Shown here piece by piece: positions 42,299 through 52,196 of a stretch of 64,000 nucleotides of DNA. Within the stretch, counting starts at the first letter, position 1, and the number at the start of each line of letters is the position of its first letter. The stretch is from UBA10649 sp963842725 (lineage in GTDB: Bacteria > Actinomycetota > Actinomycetes > S36-B12). The stretch is taken from assembly GCA_963842725.1 (NCBI GenBank), contig CAWJHN010000004.1:1922001-1986000 (forward strand), given 5' to 3'. The notes under the pieces were generated by a model, which saw only the letters and a program-made list of their open reading frames with translations, made no database searches and was not told the DNA's origin. The position numbers were made by a program, and so were the translations under genes.

Positions 42299-44044
42299 GT
42301 GATCCCACTCCTGCGGCGCGTGCTGCCTCCCTACCGGGCCACCATCGCGGTGATCACGGTGTTGCTGCTCGCTCAGGCCATCGCTGCGCTGGTGCTGCCG
42401 ACGCTGTACGCCGACATCATCAACGACGGCGTCCTGGTCGGCGACACCGGCCACATCATGAGCCTCGGCGGGGTCATGCTCGCCATCTCGGTGGTGGTGG
42501 GCTTCGCCGCCATCGCCGGCACCTACCTGTCGGCCCGGGTGGCGATGTCGGTGGGGCGCGACCTGCGTGCCGCCCTGTTCACCACGGTCGAGACGTTCTC
42601 GCTGCGCGAGGTGACCACCCTGGGCGCCCCGTCGCTGATCACCCGGACGACGAACGACGTCCAGCAGGTGCAGATGCTGGTGCTGATGGGCCTGAACCTG
42701 ATGGCGATGGCCCCGATCACCGTCGTCGGCGGCGTGATCATGGCGCTGCGTGAGAACGCCCGGCTGTCCACGCTGCTGGTCGTGATCATCCCGATCATGG
42801 TGGCGATCGTGCTGCTCACCCTGCGCCGGGCGCTCCCGTTGTTCCGGGTGGTGCAGAAGCGGATCGACGCGATCAACCAGGTGCTGCGGGAGAACCTGAC
42901 CGGCGTGCGCGTCGTCCGGGCCTTCGTGCGCACCCGGCACGAGGAGGAGCGGTTCGCCGAGGCCAACGCGGCGCTCACCGACACCCAGCTGGGCGTCGCC
43001 CGCCTGTTCGCGCTCACCTTCCCCCTGCTGATGTTCGTGATCAACCTGGCCAGCGTCGGGGTGGTCGGCTACGGCGGGCGCCTCATCTCGGAAGGGCAGA
43101 TGCAGGTCGGCACCCTGGGCGCCTTCATCAGCTACATGATGCAGATCCTGTTCTCGGTGCTGATGGCCGTCATGATGATCGCGATGGTGCCCCGCGCCGC
43201 CGCCTCCGCCGAGCGGATCGCGGAGGTGCTCGACACCGTGCCGGCGATCACCGACCCGGACGACGCGATCGTGCCCACCCCGCACCCGGCCGAGCCCGGA
43301 CAGGCGATCATCGAGTTCCGAGAGGTCGACTTCCGCTACCCCGGCGCCGAGGAGCCGGTGCTGCACGACGTCGACCTGACCCTGCGGATCGGCCAGGTCA
43401 CCGCGATCGTCGGCGGCACCGGGTCGGGCAAGACCACGCTGCTCAACCTGATCCCGCGGCTGTACGACGTCACCGACGGGGCGGTGCTGCTCGACGGCGT
43501 CGACCTGCGCCGGATGCCCCGGGAGCACCTCTGGGGCCAGTTGGGTCTGGTGCCGCAGAAGGCCTTCCTGTTCACCGGCACTGTCGCCGACACCCTGCGC
43601 TTCGGGGCCCCCCAGGCCACCGACGACGAGCTGTGGCACGCGCTCGAGGTGGCCCAGGCCGCCGACTTCGTGCGCGACCTGCCCGACGGCCTCGCCCACC
43701 TGGTGGAACAGGGCGGCGCGAACTTCTCCGGCGGTCAACGACAACGGCTGGCCATCGCGCGCGCCCTCGCGCGTCGTCCGCGGGTGTACCTGTTCGACGA
43801 CAGCTTCTCCGCCCTCGACTACGGCACCGACGCCCGGCTGCGGGCGGCCCTGGCCCGCGAGACCGTGCTGGCGGCCGTGGTGATCGTGGCGCAGCGGGTG
43901 AGCACGGTGCTGCACGCCGACCAGATCGTGGTGCTGGACGCCGGGCGCGTGGTCGGCACCGGGCGGCACGAGGACCTGCTGGCCGGCTGCGAGACCTACC
44001 GCGAGATCGTCGAGTCCCAGCTCTCCGCCCAGGACGCGGCATGA
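42299..44044 (+). CDS. ABC exporter half-transporter (degenerate-site subunit)
   Basis: About 581 residues: six membrane helices (TIAVITVLLLAQAIAALVL to MAVMMIAMVPRAAA), then an ATPase domain. Walker A is GGTGSGKTT, the signature NFSGGQRQR and Walker B VYLFDDSFSALD. The residue after Walker B is Asp where a catalytic Glu is expected, as in the non-catalytic site of heterodimeric exporters such as TM287/288. The next gene, overlapping by 4 bp, supplies the canonical partner. GTG start at 42299; an earlier GTG at 42281 would overlap the XRE stop (GTGA). Confidence 0.92.
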   Translation: MIPLLRRVLPPYRATIAVITVLLLAQAIAALVLPTLYADIINDGVLVGDTGHIMSLGGVMLAISVVVGFAAIAGTYLSARVAMSVGRDLRAALFTTVETFSLREVTTLGAPSLITRTTNDVQQVQMLVLMGLNLMAMAPITVVGGVIMALRENARLSTLLVVIIPIMVAIVLLTLRRALPLFRVVQKRIDAINQVLRENLTGVRVVRAFVRTRHEEERFAEANAALTDTQLGVARLFALTFPLLMFVINLASVGVVGYGGRLISEGQMQVGTLGAFISYMMQILFSVLMAVMMIAMVPRAAASAERIAEVLDTVPAITDPDDAIVPTPHPAEPGQAIIEFREVDFRYPGAEEPVLHDVDLTLRIGQVTAIVGGTGSGKTTLLNLIPRLYDVTDGAVLLDGVDLRRMPREHLWGQLGLVPQKAFLFTGTVADTLRFGAPQATDDELWHALEVAQAADFVRDLPDGLAHLVEQGGANFSGGQRQRLAIARALARRPRVYLFDDSFSALDYGTDARLRAALARETVLAAVVIVAQRVSTVLHADQIVVLDAGRVVGTGRHEDLLAGCETYREIVESQLSAQDAA

Positions 44045-45992
44045 GCGGCCACGGCCCGGGCTTCATGCGCGGTGGCGGACCGCCGCCGGACAAGCCGAAG
44101 GACGCCAAGGGCTCGTTCGTCCGCCTGCTCCGCCTGCTGGACGCCGACCGGCCGCAGGTGATCGCGGTGGTGGCGATGGCTCTGGTCAGCGTCGGGTTCT
44201 CGGTGGCGGGGCCGAAGCTGCTGGGCAACGCGACCGACGTGGTGTTCCGCGGCGTGGTCGCGGCAGAACTGCCCGAAGGGGTGAGCCAGGAGCAGGCGGT
44301 GGCGGCGCTGCGCGCCCGCGGTGAGGCCCGGATGGCCGACATGCTCGCCGGCGTCGAAGGGCTGGTTCCCGGCCAGGGCGTCGACCTGGGCTGCGCTGTA
44401 TCGGGCGCTGCTGATCGTGGTCGCCGTCTACGCCGCTGCAGCGGTGTTCGGCTGGGCGCAGGCCTACATCATGGCCGGGGTCACCCAGCGGGCGATCTTC
44501 CTGCTGCGCGAGCGGGTCGACCTCAAACTGGGCCGACTGCCGTTGCGCTACTTCGACTCCCACCCGCGCGGTGACCTGCTCAGCCGGGTCACCAACGACA
44601 TCGACAACATCTCCACCACGCTGCAGCAGTCGCTCACCCAGGCCATCACCTCCCTGGCGACGGTGTTCGGCATCCTCGGCGATCATGCTGTGGATCAGCC
44701 CGCTGCTGGCGCTGGTCGCCCTGGTCACCGTGCCGCTGTCCGTGGTGGTGACGGTGCTGGTGGCCAAGCGGTCCCGGCCGCAGTTCGCCGCCCAGTGGAA
44801 GTGGACCGGCACGCTCAACGGCCACGTCGAGGAGATGTTCTCCGGCCACGAGCTGGTCGCGGTGTACGGCCGGCGTCAGCAGGCGGTGGACACCTTCGAG
44901 GTCTCCAACGCGCAGGTCTTCGAGGCCAGCCGCAGGGCCCAGTTCGTCAGCGGCATCATCATGCCCGCGACCAACGTGATCTCGAACCTGGGCTACGTCG
45001 GCATCGCGGTGATCGGTGCGCTGCGGATCTCCTCCGGGACGATGTCGCTCGGCGACGTGCAGGCCTTCATCCAGTACTCCCGGCAGTTCGCGATGCCGAT
45101 CGGCCAGCTCGCGGGCATGGCGAACCTGGTGCAGTCCGGGATCGCCTCCGCGGAGCGGGTCTTCGAACTGCTCGACGAGCCGGAGGAGTCGGTCGAACCG
45201 GCGGCGCCCGCCACGCCGCCGCAGCGCTCGCGCGGGCACGTGGTCTTCGACCGGATCGCCTTCGGCTACTCCCCGGACGCGCCGCTGATCAGCGACCTCT
45301 CCCTGGAGGCCGAGCCCGGCCAGACGGTGGCCATCGTCGGCCCGACCGGAGCGGGCAAGACCACCCTGGTGAACCTGCTGATGCGGTTCTACGAGCTCGA
45401 CGGCGGGGCGATCCGGCTCGACGGGGTGGACATCCGCGAGATGCGCCGGGACGACCTGCGCCGCAACTTCGGCATGGTGCTGCAGGACGCCTGGCTGTTC
45501 GGCGGCACCATCGCCGACAACATCCGCTACGGCGACAGCAGGGAGCAGCTGCCGGACGGGGAGGGCGTTGACGAGGCGCTGCGCCGCGCTGCCGAGGCCG
45601 CCCACGTGGACCACCTGGTGCGCACCCTGCCCGACGGCTACGACACCGTGCTGGACGACGAGGCCTCGAACCTGTCCAGCGGGGAGAAGCAGCTGCTCAC
45701 CATCGCCCGCGCCTTCCTGGCCGACCCGGCGATCCTGATCCTGGACGAGGCGACCAGCTCGGTGGACACCCGGACCGAGGTGCTGGTGCAGCAGGCGATG
45801 ACCCGCTTGCGCTCCGGCAGAACGAGTTTCGTGATCGCCCATCGACTCTCCACGATCCGCAACGCGGACACCATCCTGGTGATGGACCACGGCGCGGTGG
45901 TCGAGCGAGGGACGCACGAGGAGCTGCTGGCCGCCGGCGGCGTCTACCACGAGCTCTACACCAGTCAGTTCACCGCACCGGCTACTCCTTGA
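44041..45992 (+). pseudogene. ABC exporter half-transporter, partner subunit (two frameshifts)
   Basis: Partner of the preceding exporter subunit, about 650 residues after frame repair. The N-terminal region MSGHGPGFMRGGGPPPDK and a first helix lead to a break near 44390-44400 (+1-type). The segment RALLIVVAVYAAAAVFGWAQ to SLATVFGIL follows, then a second +1-type break near 44680-44690. The remainder is intact: Walker A GPTGAGKTT, signature NLSSGEKQL and Walker B ILILDEATSSVD with catalytic Glu. All functional motifs are present, so sequence errors are the simpler explanation. The pair is probably a multidrug or lipid exporter. Confidence 0.87.
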
Positions 45993-46803
45993 CCGCCTGC
46001 AGGGTGTAGGTCATCGGAAGCCGTTGCGGCAGTTCGGTCAGCCGGTACTCGCCCGCGTCGTCCACCGTGGTGCGACCGGGCAGTGCGTCCCACGGAGCGC
46101 TGTCGTGCTCGACCAGCATGGTCAGCCGCATGCCCTGGCCGAGCAGCGCCGTGACGATCTCGCCCAGCCCGTGGTTCCACGAGTGCGAGACGTTGTGGGC
46201 GAAGGCCACCTCGGTAGCCACGTAGGTGCCCTCCCCCTCGAACACCAGGGGCTCGGCCTGCTCCCAGTACGTGTGCTGCACGTGCAGCGCGTCGAGGCGG
46301 GTCTCGTCGATGCTCCACAGCATCGGGTGCCCCTCGCGCAGGAACAACCGGCCGCCGGGCCTGAGCAGCCCGGCCACCACCTCGGCCCAGCGGGCGATGT
46401 CGGGCAGCCAGCACAGCGCGCCGATCCCGGTGTAGACCAGATCGAACCGCTGACCGCCGAGCGCCTCGACGGCGTCGTAGGCGTCGGCCTCGACGAAGGG
46501 CACCTCCAGGCCCAGCCGGGTGGCCAGACCCCGGGCCTCGACGAGCGCCGCAGGGGAGAAGTCGAGCCCACACATCCGGGCACCCAGGCGGGCGAGGGAG
46601 ACCGTGTCGGTGCCGATGTGGCACTGCAGGTGGACGGCGTCGAGGCCGGCGATGTCGCCGAGCCGTGGGAGGTCGAAACGGACCACTCCGGACAGGTGCG
46701 CGGGGTCGTCCACGAAGGCCTGGAGCCCGTAGTCCGGTGACGCCGCGTGCGCCGGTGCGCGCTCGTCCCACACAGCCCGGTTGACCTGCCGGTAGTCGCT
46801 CAC
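45982..46803 (-). CDS. class I SAM-dependent methyltransferase
   Basis: A 273-residue methyltransferase. It starts GTG (MSDYRQVNRAVWDERAPAHA as landmark), with motif I AVHLQCHIGTDTVSLARLGA, acidic residue in MCGLDFS and the DLVYTGIGALCWLPDI strand. The GTG overlaps the stop of the ABC-F gene (GTGA), and the 3' end overlaps the convergent exporter gene by 11 bp. The substrate is unknown; it belongs to a subgroup common in actinobacteria. Confidence 0.9.
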   Translation of the reverse strand: MSDYRQVNRAVWDERAPAHAASPDYGLQAFVDDPAHLSGVVRFDLPRLGDIAGLDAVHLQCHIGTDTVSLARLGARMCGLDFSPAALVEARGLATRLGLEVPFVEADAYDAVEALGGQRFDLVYTGIGALCWLPDIARWAEVVAGLLRPGGRLFLREGHPMLWSIDETRLDALHVQHTYWEQAEPLVFEGEGTYVATEVAFAHNVSHSWNHGLGEIVTALLGQGMRLTMLVEHDSAPWDALPGRTTVDDAGEYRLTELPQRLPMTYTLQAVKE

Positions 46804-48463
46804 GCCGTCACCTCGGTGACCTGCCCGGCCGCGACGGCCAGGCGCCGCGTCACGTGTACGGCGTCCAGCAGCCGCCGGTCGTGGCTGACCATCACCAGGG
46901 TGCCGGGATAGGAGTCCAACGCCTGCTCCAGTTGTTCGATGGCGGGCAGATCGAGGTGGTTGGTGGGCTCGTCCAGCACCAGCAGGTTGACCCCGCGGGC
47001 CTGGAGCAGGGCGAGCCCGGCGCGGGTGCGCTCGCCGGGGGAGAGGCTGGCACAGGATCGCGACACGTGCGCCGAGCCCAATCCGTACTTGGCCAGCAGC
47101 GTGCGGACCTCGGCGTCGGGCCAGTCGGGCACCTGGTCGGCGAAGGCGCGGAACAGCGAGAGCTCCGCCGCCGAACAGCGACCGTGCCTGGTCCACCTCG
47201 CCGACCACCACGCCGGGCCCGAGCGCGGCCGATGCCCTCCTCCGGCGCCGTACGACCGAGCAGCAGCCCCAGCAGCGTGCTCTTGCCCGACCCGTTGGGG
47301 CCGGTGATGGCGATCCGATCGGCCCAGTCGATCTGCAGGTCGACCGGTCCGAGGGTGAAACCGCCGCGCCGCACCAGGGCGCCGCGCGCCGTCGCCACGA
47401 CCGCACCGGCCCGCGGGGCGAGCGCGATCTCCATCTGCAGGCGCCACTCCTTGCGCGGCTCCTCCACGACGTCCAGACGCTCGATCAGCTTCTCGGTCTG
47501 GCGCGCCTTGGCAGCCTGCTTCTCGGTCGACTCGACCCGGAAGCTGCGGCCGATCTTGTCGTTGTCCTTGGCCTTGCGCCGGGCGTTCTTCACGCCCTTC
47601 TCCATCCAGGCGCGCTGGGTGCGAGCACGCTGCTCCAGGTCGGAACGGGTGTCGGCGTACTCGTCGTACGCCTCGACGGGCGTGCCGGCGCGCGATCTCC
47701 CGCTCCTCCAGGTAGGCGTCGTAGCCCCCGCCGAAGACGCTCACCTGCTGCTGGGCGAGGTCGAGCTCGACCACGCGGTTCACGGTGCGGGCGAGGAACT
47801 CGCGGTCGTGGCTGACCACCACCACCCCCGCCCGCAGCCCGTGCGACGAACCGCTCGAGCCGGTCCAGGCCCAGCAAGGTCCAGGTCGTTCGTCGGCTCG
47901 TCGAGCAGGAACACGTCGTAGCGCGCGAGCAGCAGCGAGGCCAGCGAGGCCCGGGCGGCCTGGCCCCCGGACAGCGAGGTCACCGGCAGCGGTCGAGATC
48001 GACGCCGAGCCCCACGTCGTCCGCCACCGCCTGGGCCCGCTCGTCCAGATCGGCGCCACCGAGTGCCAGCCAGCGCTCGAGCGCGTGCGACGTAGGCGTC
48101 ATCGGCGGGCACCCCGTCGATGGGCTCCCCGGTGGACAGGGCGTGGCTGGCGACGTCGAGCGCCGCCTGGGCGGCGGCCACTCCGGTACGCCGGGCGAGC
48201 AGCGCGGCGATGCTCTCGCCCGGACGGCGCTCGGGCTCCTGTGGCAGGTAGCCCACGGTGGCGCTCGCGGGAGACAGGGTGACCGAGCCCTGCTCGGCGG
48301 CCGACAGCCCCGCGAGGAGACGCAGCAGGGTGGTCTTCCCGGCGCCGTTGGCCCCGACCAGACCCACCACGTCACCCGGCGCCACGACGAGGTCGAGACC
48401 GGAGAACAGGGTGCGGTCGCCGTGAGCGGCGCTGAGATGCCTGGCCAGCAGGGTGGCGCTCAT
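46800..48463 (-). pseudogene. ABC-F family ATPase (about seven frame breaks)
   Basis: Start MSATLLARHLSAAHGDRTLF, first Walker A GANGAGKTT, signature LSGGQAARASLA and Walker B VFLLDEPTNDLD. Then the RTQRAWMEKGVKNARRKAKDNDKIG linker region (landmark KGVKNARRK), second Walker A GPNGSGKST and second signature/Walker B LSPGERTRAGLALL and LLVLDEPTNHLD. The order is that of a ribosome-associated ABC-F protein (~550 residues), but consecutive segments change frame near 48090, 47990, 47876, 47836, 47688, 47244 and 47184. Six breaks behave as +1 and one as -1. Every segment keeps its motifs, so either sequence quality is poor here or decay is very recent. Confidence 0.85.
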
Positions 48464-48553
48464 GATGGCCACGACGCTACCGGCCCTGCGCGGTTGGTGC
48501 AGCGCCTCACCAGAGGGTGACCGGATCGAGCCGTTTGGCGGCACGGGGTGACC

Positions 48554-48568
48554 GTTTGCTCGGCAAAC
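48554..48568. promoter_or_regulatory. palindrome upstream of DeoR-fruK, candidate operator
   Basis: GTTTGC-TCG-GCAAAC is a perfect inverted repeat with 6-bp arms, 81 bp upstream of the DeoR start and in the gap to the divergent ABC-F gene. It is a plausible autoregulatory DeoR/FruR site. Confidence 0.5.
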
Positions 48569-48648
48569 TTGCAGAAGTTCTTGATCACGAGTGGAATCGT
48601 CGCGTCCCCGAACGGTCATAGCCGGTCGAGAACGGGCGGAGCCGGACC

Positions 48649-49416
48649 ATGGAGATGTACGGAGTCGAGCGCCGTCGGTGGATCGTCGATCACGCACGCC
48701 AGACTGGCCGGATCGAGGTGGCCGACGTATCGAGGGTGCTGAACGTGGCTCGGGAGACCATACGCCGCGACCTGAACGCGCTGGAGAGCGAAGGGCTTCT
48801 GCGCAGGGTGCACGGCGGCGCCGTGCCGGTCGAACGGCTGGGTTTCGAGGGTGCCCTCTCGTTGCGCGCCGGGGCTCGTCAGGACGTCAAGGCGCGGATC
48901 GCCGACCACGCGACCACGCTGGTGCATGCTGCTGAGTTCGTCTACGTGGACGAGGGATCGACCTGCCAGGTGTTCGCCGAGCGTCTGCACCCCTCCCGGC
49001 CGATGACCGTGGTCACCAATGCCCTCCCCGTGGCCACCATCCTGGCGCCGAGGCCGAATCTCGACGTGCTGGTGGTCGGAGGGCGGATCCGCTCGCACAC
49101 CCTGGGCGCCGTCGACCACTGGGCGCTGCGAATGCTGGAGGACTTCGTGTTCGACCTTGCGGTGATCGGCACCAACGGGATCACTCTGGAGCGTGGCCTG
49201 ACCTGTCCGGACGCCGGCGTGGCCGCAGTGAAGGCACGCGCGGTGGCGTCGAGCCGCCGGGTACTGCTGCTCGCCGACGGCACCAAGTTCGGCGCCGACT
49301 CCTCCTACCGCTTCGCCCAGATCCGGGACCTGTCGGCCCTGGTGACCGATCGCAGCGCCGGGGACGGGCCCCTGCGCCGCATCCGGGCGGCCGGGGTCGA
49401 GACGGTGATCGTGTGA
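48649..49416 (+). CDS. DeoR/GlpR-type transcriptional regulator
   Basis: A 255-residue repressor. The N-terminal winged helix (RRRWIVDHARQTGRIEVADVSRVLNVARETIRRDLNAL, residues ~8-46) ends with the family signature LLRRVHGGAV. The DeoR C-terminal sugar-phosphate sensor has YVDEGSTCQVFAERL, TVVTNALPVA, VVGGRIR and GTNGIT. It precedes a 1-phosphofructokinase with overlapping stop/start (GTGA), the usual fruR-fruK order, so fructose 1-phosphate is the likely effector. Confidence 0.92.
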   Translation: MEMYGVERRRWIVDHARQTGRIEVADVSRVLNVARETIRRDLNALESEGLLRRVHGGAVPVERLGFEGALSLRAGARQDVKARIADHATTLVHAAEFVYVDEGSTCQVFAERLHPSRPMTVVTNALPVATILAPRPNLDVLVVGGRIRSHTLGAVDHWALRMLEDFVFDLAVIGTNGITLERGLTCPDAGVAAVKARAVASSRRVLLLADGTKFGADSSYRFAQIRDLSALVTDRSAGDGPLRRIRAAGVETVIV

Positions 49417-50366
49417 TCGTCACGGTGACGCCGAACCCGGGGCTGGACCTGACGTACACGCTGGCTCCCGGGGATGCCCTGTCCCGCAACGACATCGAGG
49501 TGCATCGCGCGGCCTCGGTGACGATCGAGGCCAGCGGCAAGGGGGTCAACGTCACCCGCACGCTGGCCGGTGCCGGGGTCGACTCCCTGGCAGTGCTCGG
49601 GGCGGGTGGCCCGACGGGGGCCCAGCTGGTGCAACTCCTCGATCGGGACGGCGTGCGTCACCGCACGGTCCGGACGGCCGGTGCGACTCGGGTGAACACC
49701 ACGGTGCTGACCCCCGGCGGGCCGACCATCAAGATCAACGGGCCAGGAGCCGCCTTCTCGCCGGCCGAGCAGGACGCCCTGGTGCGGTCGACTGCCGAGG
49801 CGATCGCGGACGGCGCGACCTGGCTGGCGATCTGCGGCTCGCTTCCGCCGGGAGCCGGCGCCGATCTGGTCGTCCGGCTGATCGGCGTGGCCCGGGCGGG
49901 GGGCGTCCGCTGCGCCGTGGACAGCTCCGGCCCGGCGCTGGCTGCGGCGATCGCTGCGGGCGCCGACGTGTTCTCGCCGAACGCCCAGGAGCTCGCCGCC
50001 GTCAGCCCTGCGGTGACGGCCGCCCTGCCTGCGGGCCTGGGCGCGCTCGCCGAGGCGGCCACCGGTTTCTCCGCTGAGCACGCGTGCGAACTATTGGTGA
50101 GCCTTGGCGCGGACGGCGCACTCTGGACCGACGGCAGCCTCACCCTGCATGCCCGGGCACCGGCGGCGGTTCCGGTGAACACCGCCGGCGCCGGAGACAC
50201 CCTGCTCTCCGGCTGGCTGGCCGGCGGCAGCGACCCGGCCCGTCGCCTGGCCCGCGCCGTCAGCTGGGGGCGGGCCGCGTGCCTCTCACCGACGACCGTG
50301 ATCGACCCCGGGGACATCGACCCGGCCGGTGTCGCGGCGGTGCAGGTCACCCGGTTGCGCGGCTGA
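49413..50366 (+). CDS. fruK: 1-phosphofructokinase family hexose kinase
   Basis: A 317-residue PfkB-superfamily kinase of the LacC/FruK group: start IVTVTPNPGLDLTYTL, substrate loop ASGKGVNVTRTLAGAG, GSLPPGAGADL and the C-terminal NTAGAGDTLLSGW with catalytic Asp. It normally phosphorylates fructose 1-phosphate to the 1,6-bisphosphate. No PTS fructose permease (fruA) follows; the next gene is convergent. Either fruA is elsewhere or another route supplies the substrate, such as polyol-derived ketose phosphates. Translationally coupled to the DeoR gene. Confidence 0.88.
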   Translation: MIVTVTPNPGLDLTYTLAPGDALSRNDIEVHRAASVTIEASGKGVNVTRTLAGAGVDSLAVLGAGGPTGAQLVQLLDRDGVRHRTVRTAGATRVNTTVLTPGGPTIKINGPGAAFSPAEQDALVRSTAEAIADGATWLAICGSLPPGAGADLVVRLIGVARAGGVRCAVDSSGPALAAAIAAGADVFSPNAQELAAVSPAVTAALPAGLGALAEAATGFSAEHACELLVSLGADGALWTDGSLTLHARAPAAVPVNTAGAGDTLLSGWLAGGSDPARRLARAVSWGRAACLSPTTVIDPGDIDPAGVAAVQVTRLRG

Positions 50367-50382
50367 CCCCCGACCGCGGAGG

Positions 50383-51198
50383 TCAGCGCGCACCGGCCGC
50401 CCGGGCGAGGGTGCTGGTGTGCGCGTGCAGCCAGGTCAGGGTGCGTGCCGCCCGCTCGCGGGCATGCTCGTCGATCCAGTGGTGGGCGAAGGCGGGGTGG
50501 CCGTGCTCCACCTCGCGCTGCACGTGGTCGTAGGCCCAGCTGTGGCTGGCCAGAGCGGCGTCGACGAAGCCCTCCCGCTCGGCGGCACCGGCGTCGTAGG
50601 CCTCCAGGAACAATCTCAGCCGGTGCAGCCCGCGCCCCTGGCGCACGTCGTGCACGTCGGAGTCCGCCCGGAGCGGGCACCACAGCCGGGCGGCGCTGGC
50701 CAGGTCCCACACCCGCGACCCGCTGCCCGCCAGGTCGAAATCGATCAGGGCGACCGCCCGGCCGTCGCGGAACACCACGTTGTCGAGGTTGGGGTCGTTG
50801 TGGCTGGCGAAGGGGCTGCAGAAGGGCGCGGGCACGTCGCGATGCCACTGCCAGGCGTCGGCGTCGAAGCCGGCGACGGCGTCGTGGAAGCGACGCAGCA
50901 GCTGGGCCACGCTGGACAGTGCGGCGTCGGTCAGCGCCCACTCCGGGTAGGGCGTGTACGGGGCGCTTCCGGGAATGAAGGTCAGCGTCTCGCGGCCCAC
51001 GTCGTCCACCCCGATCCAGCGGGGAGCTCCGTCGAACCCGTTGCGCGCCAAGTGCTCCAGCAGCGCCCGGGTCGCGGGGCTCGAGGCGCGCAGAGGACGG
51101 CGCACGGTGTCGCCGACGCGCACGATCCGCCCGCGGTTCGCCGTCCCCCCGCGCAGTCTGACCTCCTGCGGTGCGGGGGCGTCGTCCTCGAAGCTCAT
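50383..51198 (-). CDS. aminoglycoside phosphotransferase (APH)-like kinase
   Basis: A 271-residue protein-kinase-fold phosphotransferase. The catalytic loop reads SHNDPNLDNVVF (Brenner motif with Asp and Asn), followed by the metal-binding VALIDFDLAGSG. The N-terminal lobe is short. Members phosphorylate small molecules; antibiotic resistance should not be assumed. Its ATG overlaps the stop of the SorC gene (ATGA), so it is cotranscribed with that regulator. A sugar or choline-like substrate is possible. Confidence 0.85.
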   Translation of the reverse strand: MSFEDDAPAPQEVRLRGGTANRGRIVRVGDTVRRPLRASSPATRALLEHLARNGFDGAPRWIGVDDVGRETLTFIPGSAPYTPYPEWALTDAALSSVAQLLRRFHDAVAGFDADAWQWHRDVPAPFCSPFASHNDPNLDNVVFRDGRAVALIDFDLAGSGSRVWDLASAARLWCPLRADSDVHDVRQGRGLHRLRLFLEAYDAGAAEREGFVDAALASHSWAYDHVQREVEHGHPAFAHHWIDEHARERAARTLTWLHAHTSTLARAAGAR

Positions 51199-52154
51199 GG
51201 GCTACAGGCTAGGAGCCCCGCGGCAAGATCCGGAGTCGTGACCAAGCCGTGCACCATGCCGCTGCGCAGCGCCGAAGCCACGGCCAGGACCTTGTCGGCA
51301 CCGTAGGCGAGCGCAGTGACGTCGGGCACGGCGGCAAGCTGTGATGCCGAGATGCCGATGATCCTCCGGGCCAGGGGCACGTCCAGCGGACGGCCGGCGG
51401 GATCGATCACGATGCCGGAGATCTCGGCGCAGACACCGGCCCTGGCCAGCCCCTCCGCCTGGGCAGCGGGCAGGGCGTCGAAGATGGTGGAGGAACCTCG
51501 GTGCCAGGCGCCGATGCCGACGAACGCCTTGGTGACCTCGGGGAACCGGCTGATCGCCCGCGCGACCTCGGGCTGGGCGCGCAGCGCATCGCCGAGGGTG
51601 CCGGTGGCCACGATCATCGGGGCGTGGAAGTAGTAGGCGGCACCGCCGCAGAGCCGGGCGACGTCGCGCACCAGGTCGACCGAGCTGAGCTCTGCGCCGT
51701 CGCTGCTCTGCAGGGCGCCGGTGAGCTGGACGACGTCACAGGTCGCCATCCGGCGCAGCGCCCGAGCCATCTCGGCGAGTGAGCGCCCCCAGGCCAGCCC
51801 GAGGACGTCGGAGGAGGTCACTGTCTCGGACAGCAGCTCCGCTGCCGTGGCACCGACCGCCACCCGCTGTGCCTCGGGCTGCTCGTCGTTCACGTTGACG
51901 ACCAGCACCCGGCGCAGCCCGTAGCGCTCCTGCACATCGGTCGACAGGGCGACGTCCAGCTCGCCGGGCCAGCCGATGTGGATCTGCACCAGACCGGTCG
52001 CCACGGCGCGATCGAGCAGCCGGGCCACCTTGAACCGGCTGAGCCCCATCTGCTGGGCGATGTCGCTCTTGGAGATCCCGTCGAGGTAGAAGCGCCGCGC
52101 CACCGAGGCCATGAGCACCATCTCCGCCGGACCGACGGGCACCTGAGTGGTCAT
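51195..52154 (-). CDS. SorC/DeoR-type sugar-binding transcriptional regulator (copy 2)
   Basis: A 319-residue paralog of the regulator at 3468-4436. The HTH region (ARRFYLDGISKSDIAQQMG, then SRFKVARLL) differs from copy 1 by only a few residues, with the recognition helix nearly identical. The sugar-binding domain has GLAWGRSL, VGIGAWHRG and RSGMVHGLVTT. It is divergent from the polyol ABC operon, and two sites with the shared core GCTCA-N2-TGAGC lie in the gap. It probably represses or activates the importer in response to a phosphorylated polyol product, and may cross-regulate the left-hand locus. Confidence 0.92.
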   Translation of the reverse strand: MTTQVPVGPAEMVLMASVARRFYLDGISKSDIAQQMGLSRFKVARLLDRAVATGLVQIHIGWPGELDVALSTDVQERYGLRRVLVVNVNDEQPEAQRVAVGATAAELLSETVTSSDVLGLAWGRSLAEMARALRRMATCDVVQLTGALQSSDGAELSSVDLVRDVARLCGGAAYYFHAPMIVATGTLGDALRAQPEVARAISRFPEVTKAFVGIGAWHRGSSTIFDALPAAQAEGLARAGVCAEISGIVIDPAGRPLDVPLARRIIGISASQLAAVPDVTALAYGADKVLAVASALRSGMVHGLVTTPDLAAGLLACSP

Positions 52155-52196
52155 ACCTCCGGCCCTCCTCGGTGGCGGAGCGAAACGGATAGGAAA

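Noticed and set aside
47184..48090. Programmed frameshifting in the ABC-F gene
   Set aside because: There are seven breaks without slippery heptamers or a consistent downstream structure, and known ABC-F genes are read in one frame. Sequence error or decay is simpler.
50383..51198. Antibiotic-resistance gene
   Set aside because: The APH-like fold alone does not imply aminoglycoside resistance. The gene is coupled to a sugar regulator and more likely acts on a metabolite.
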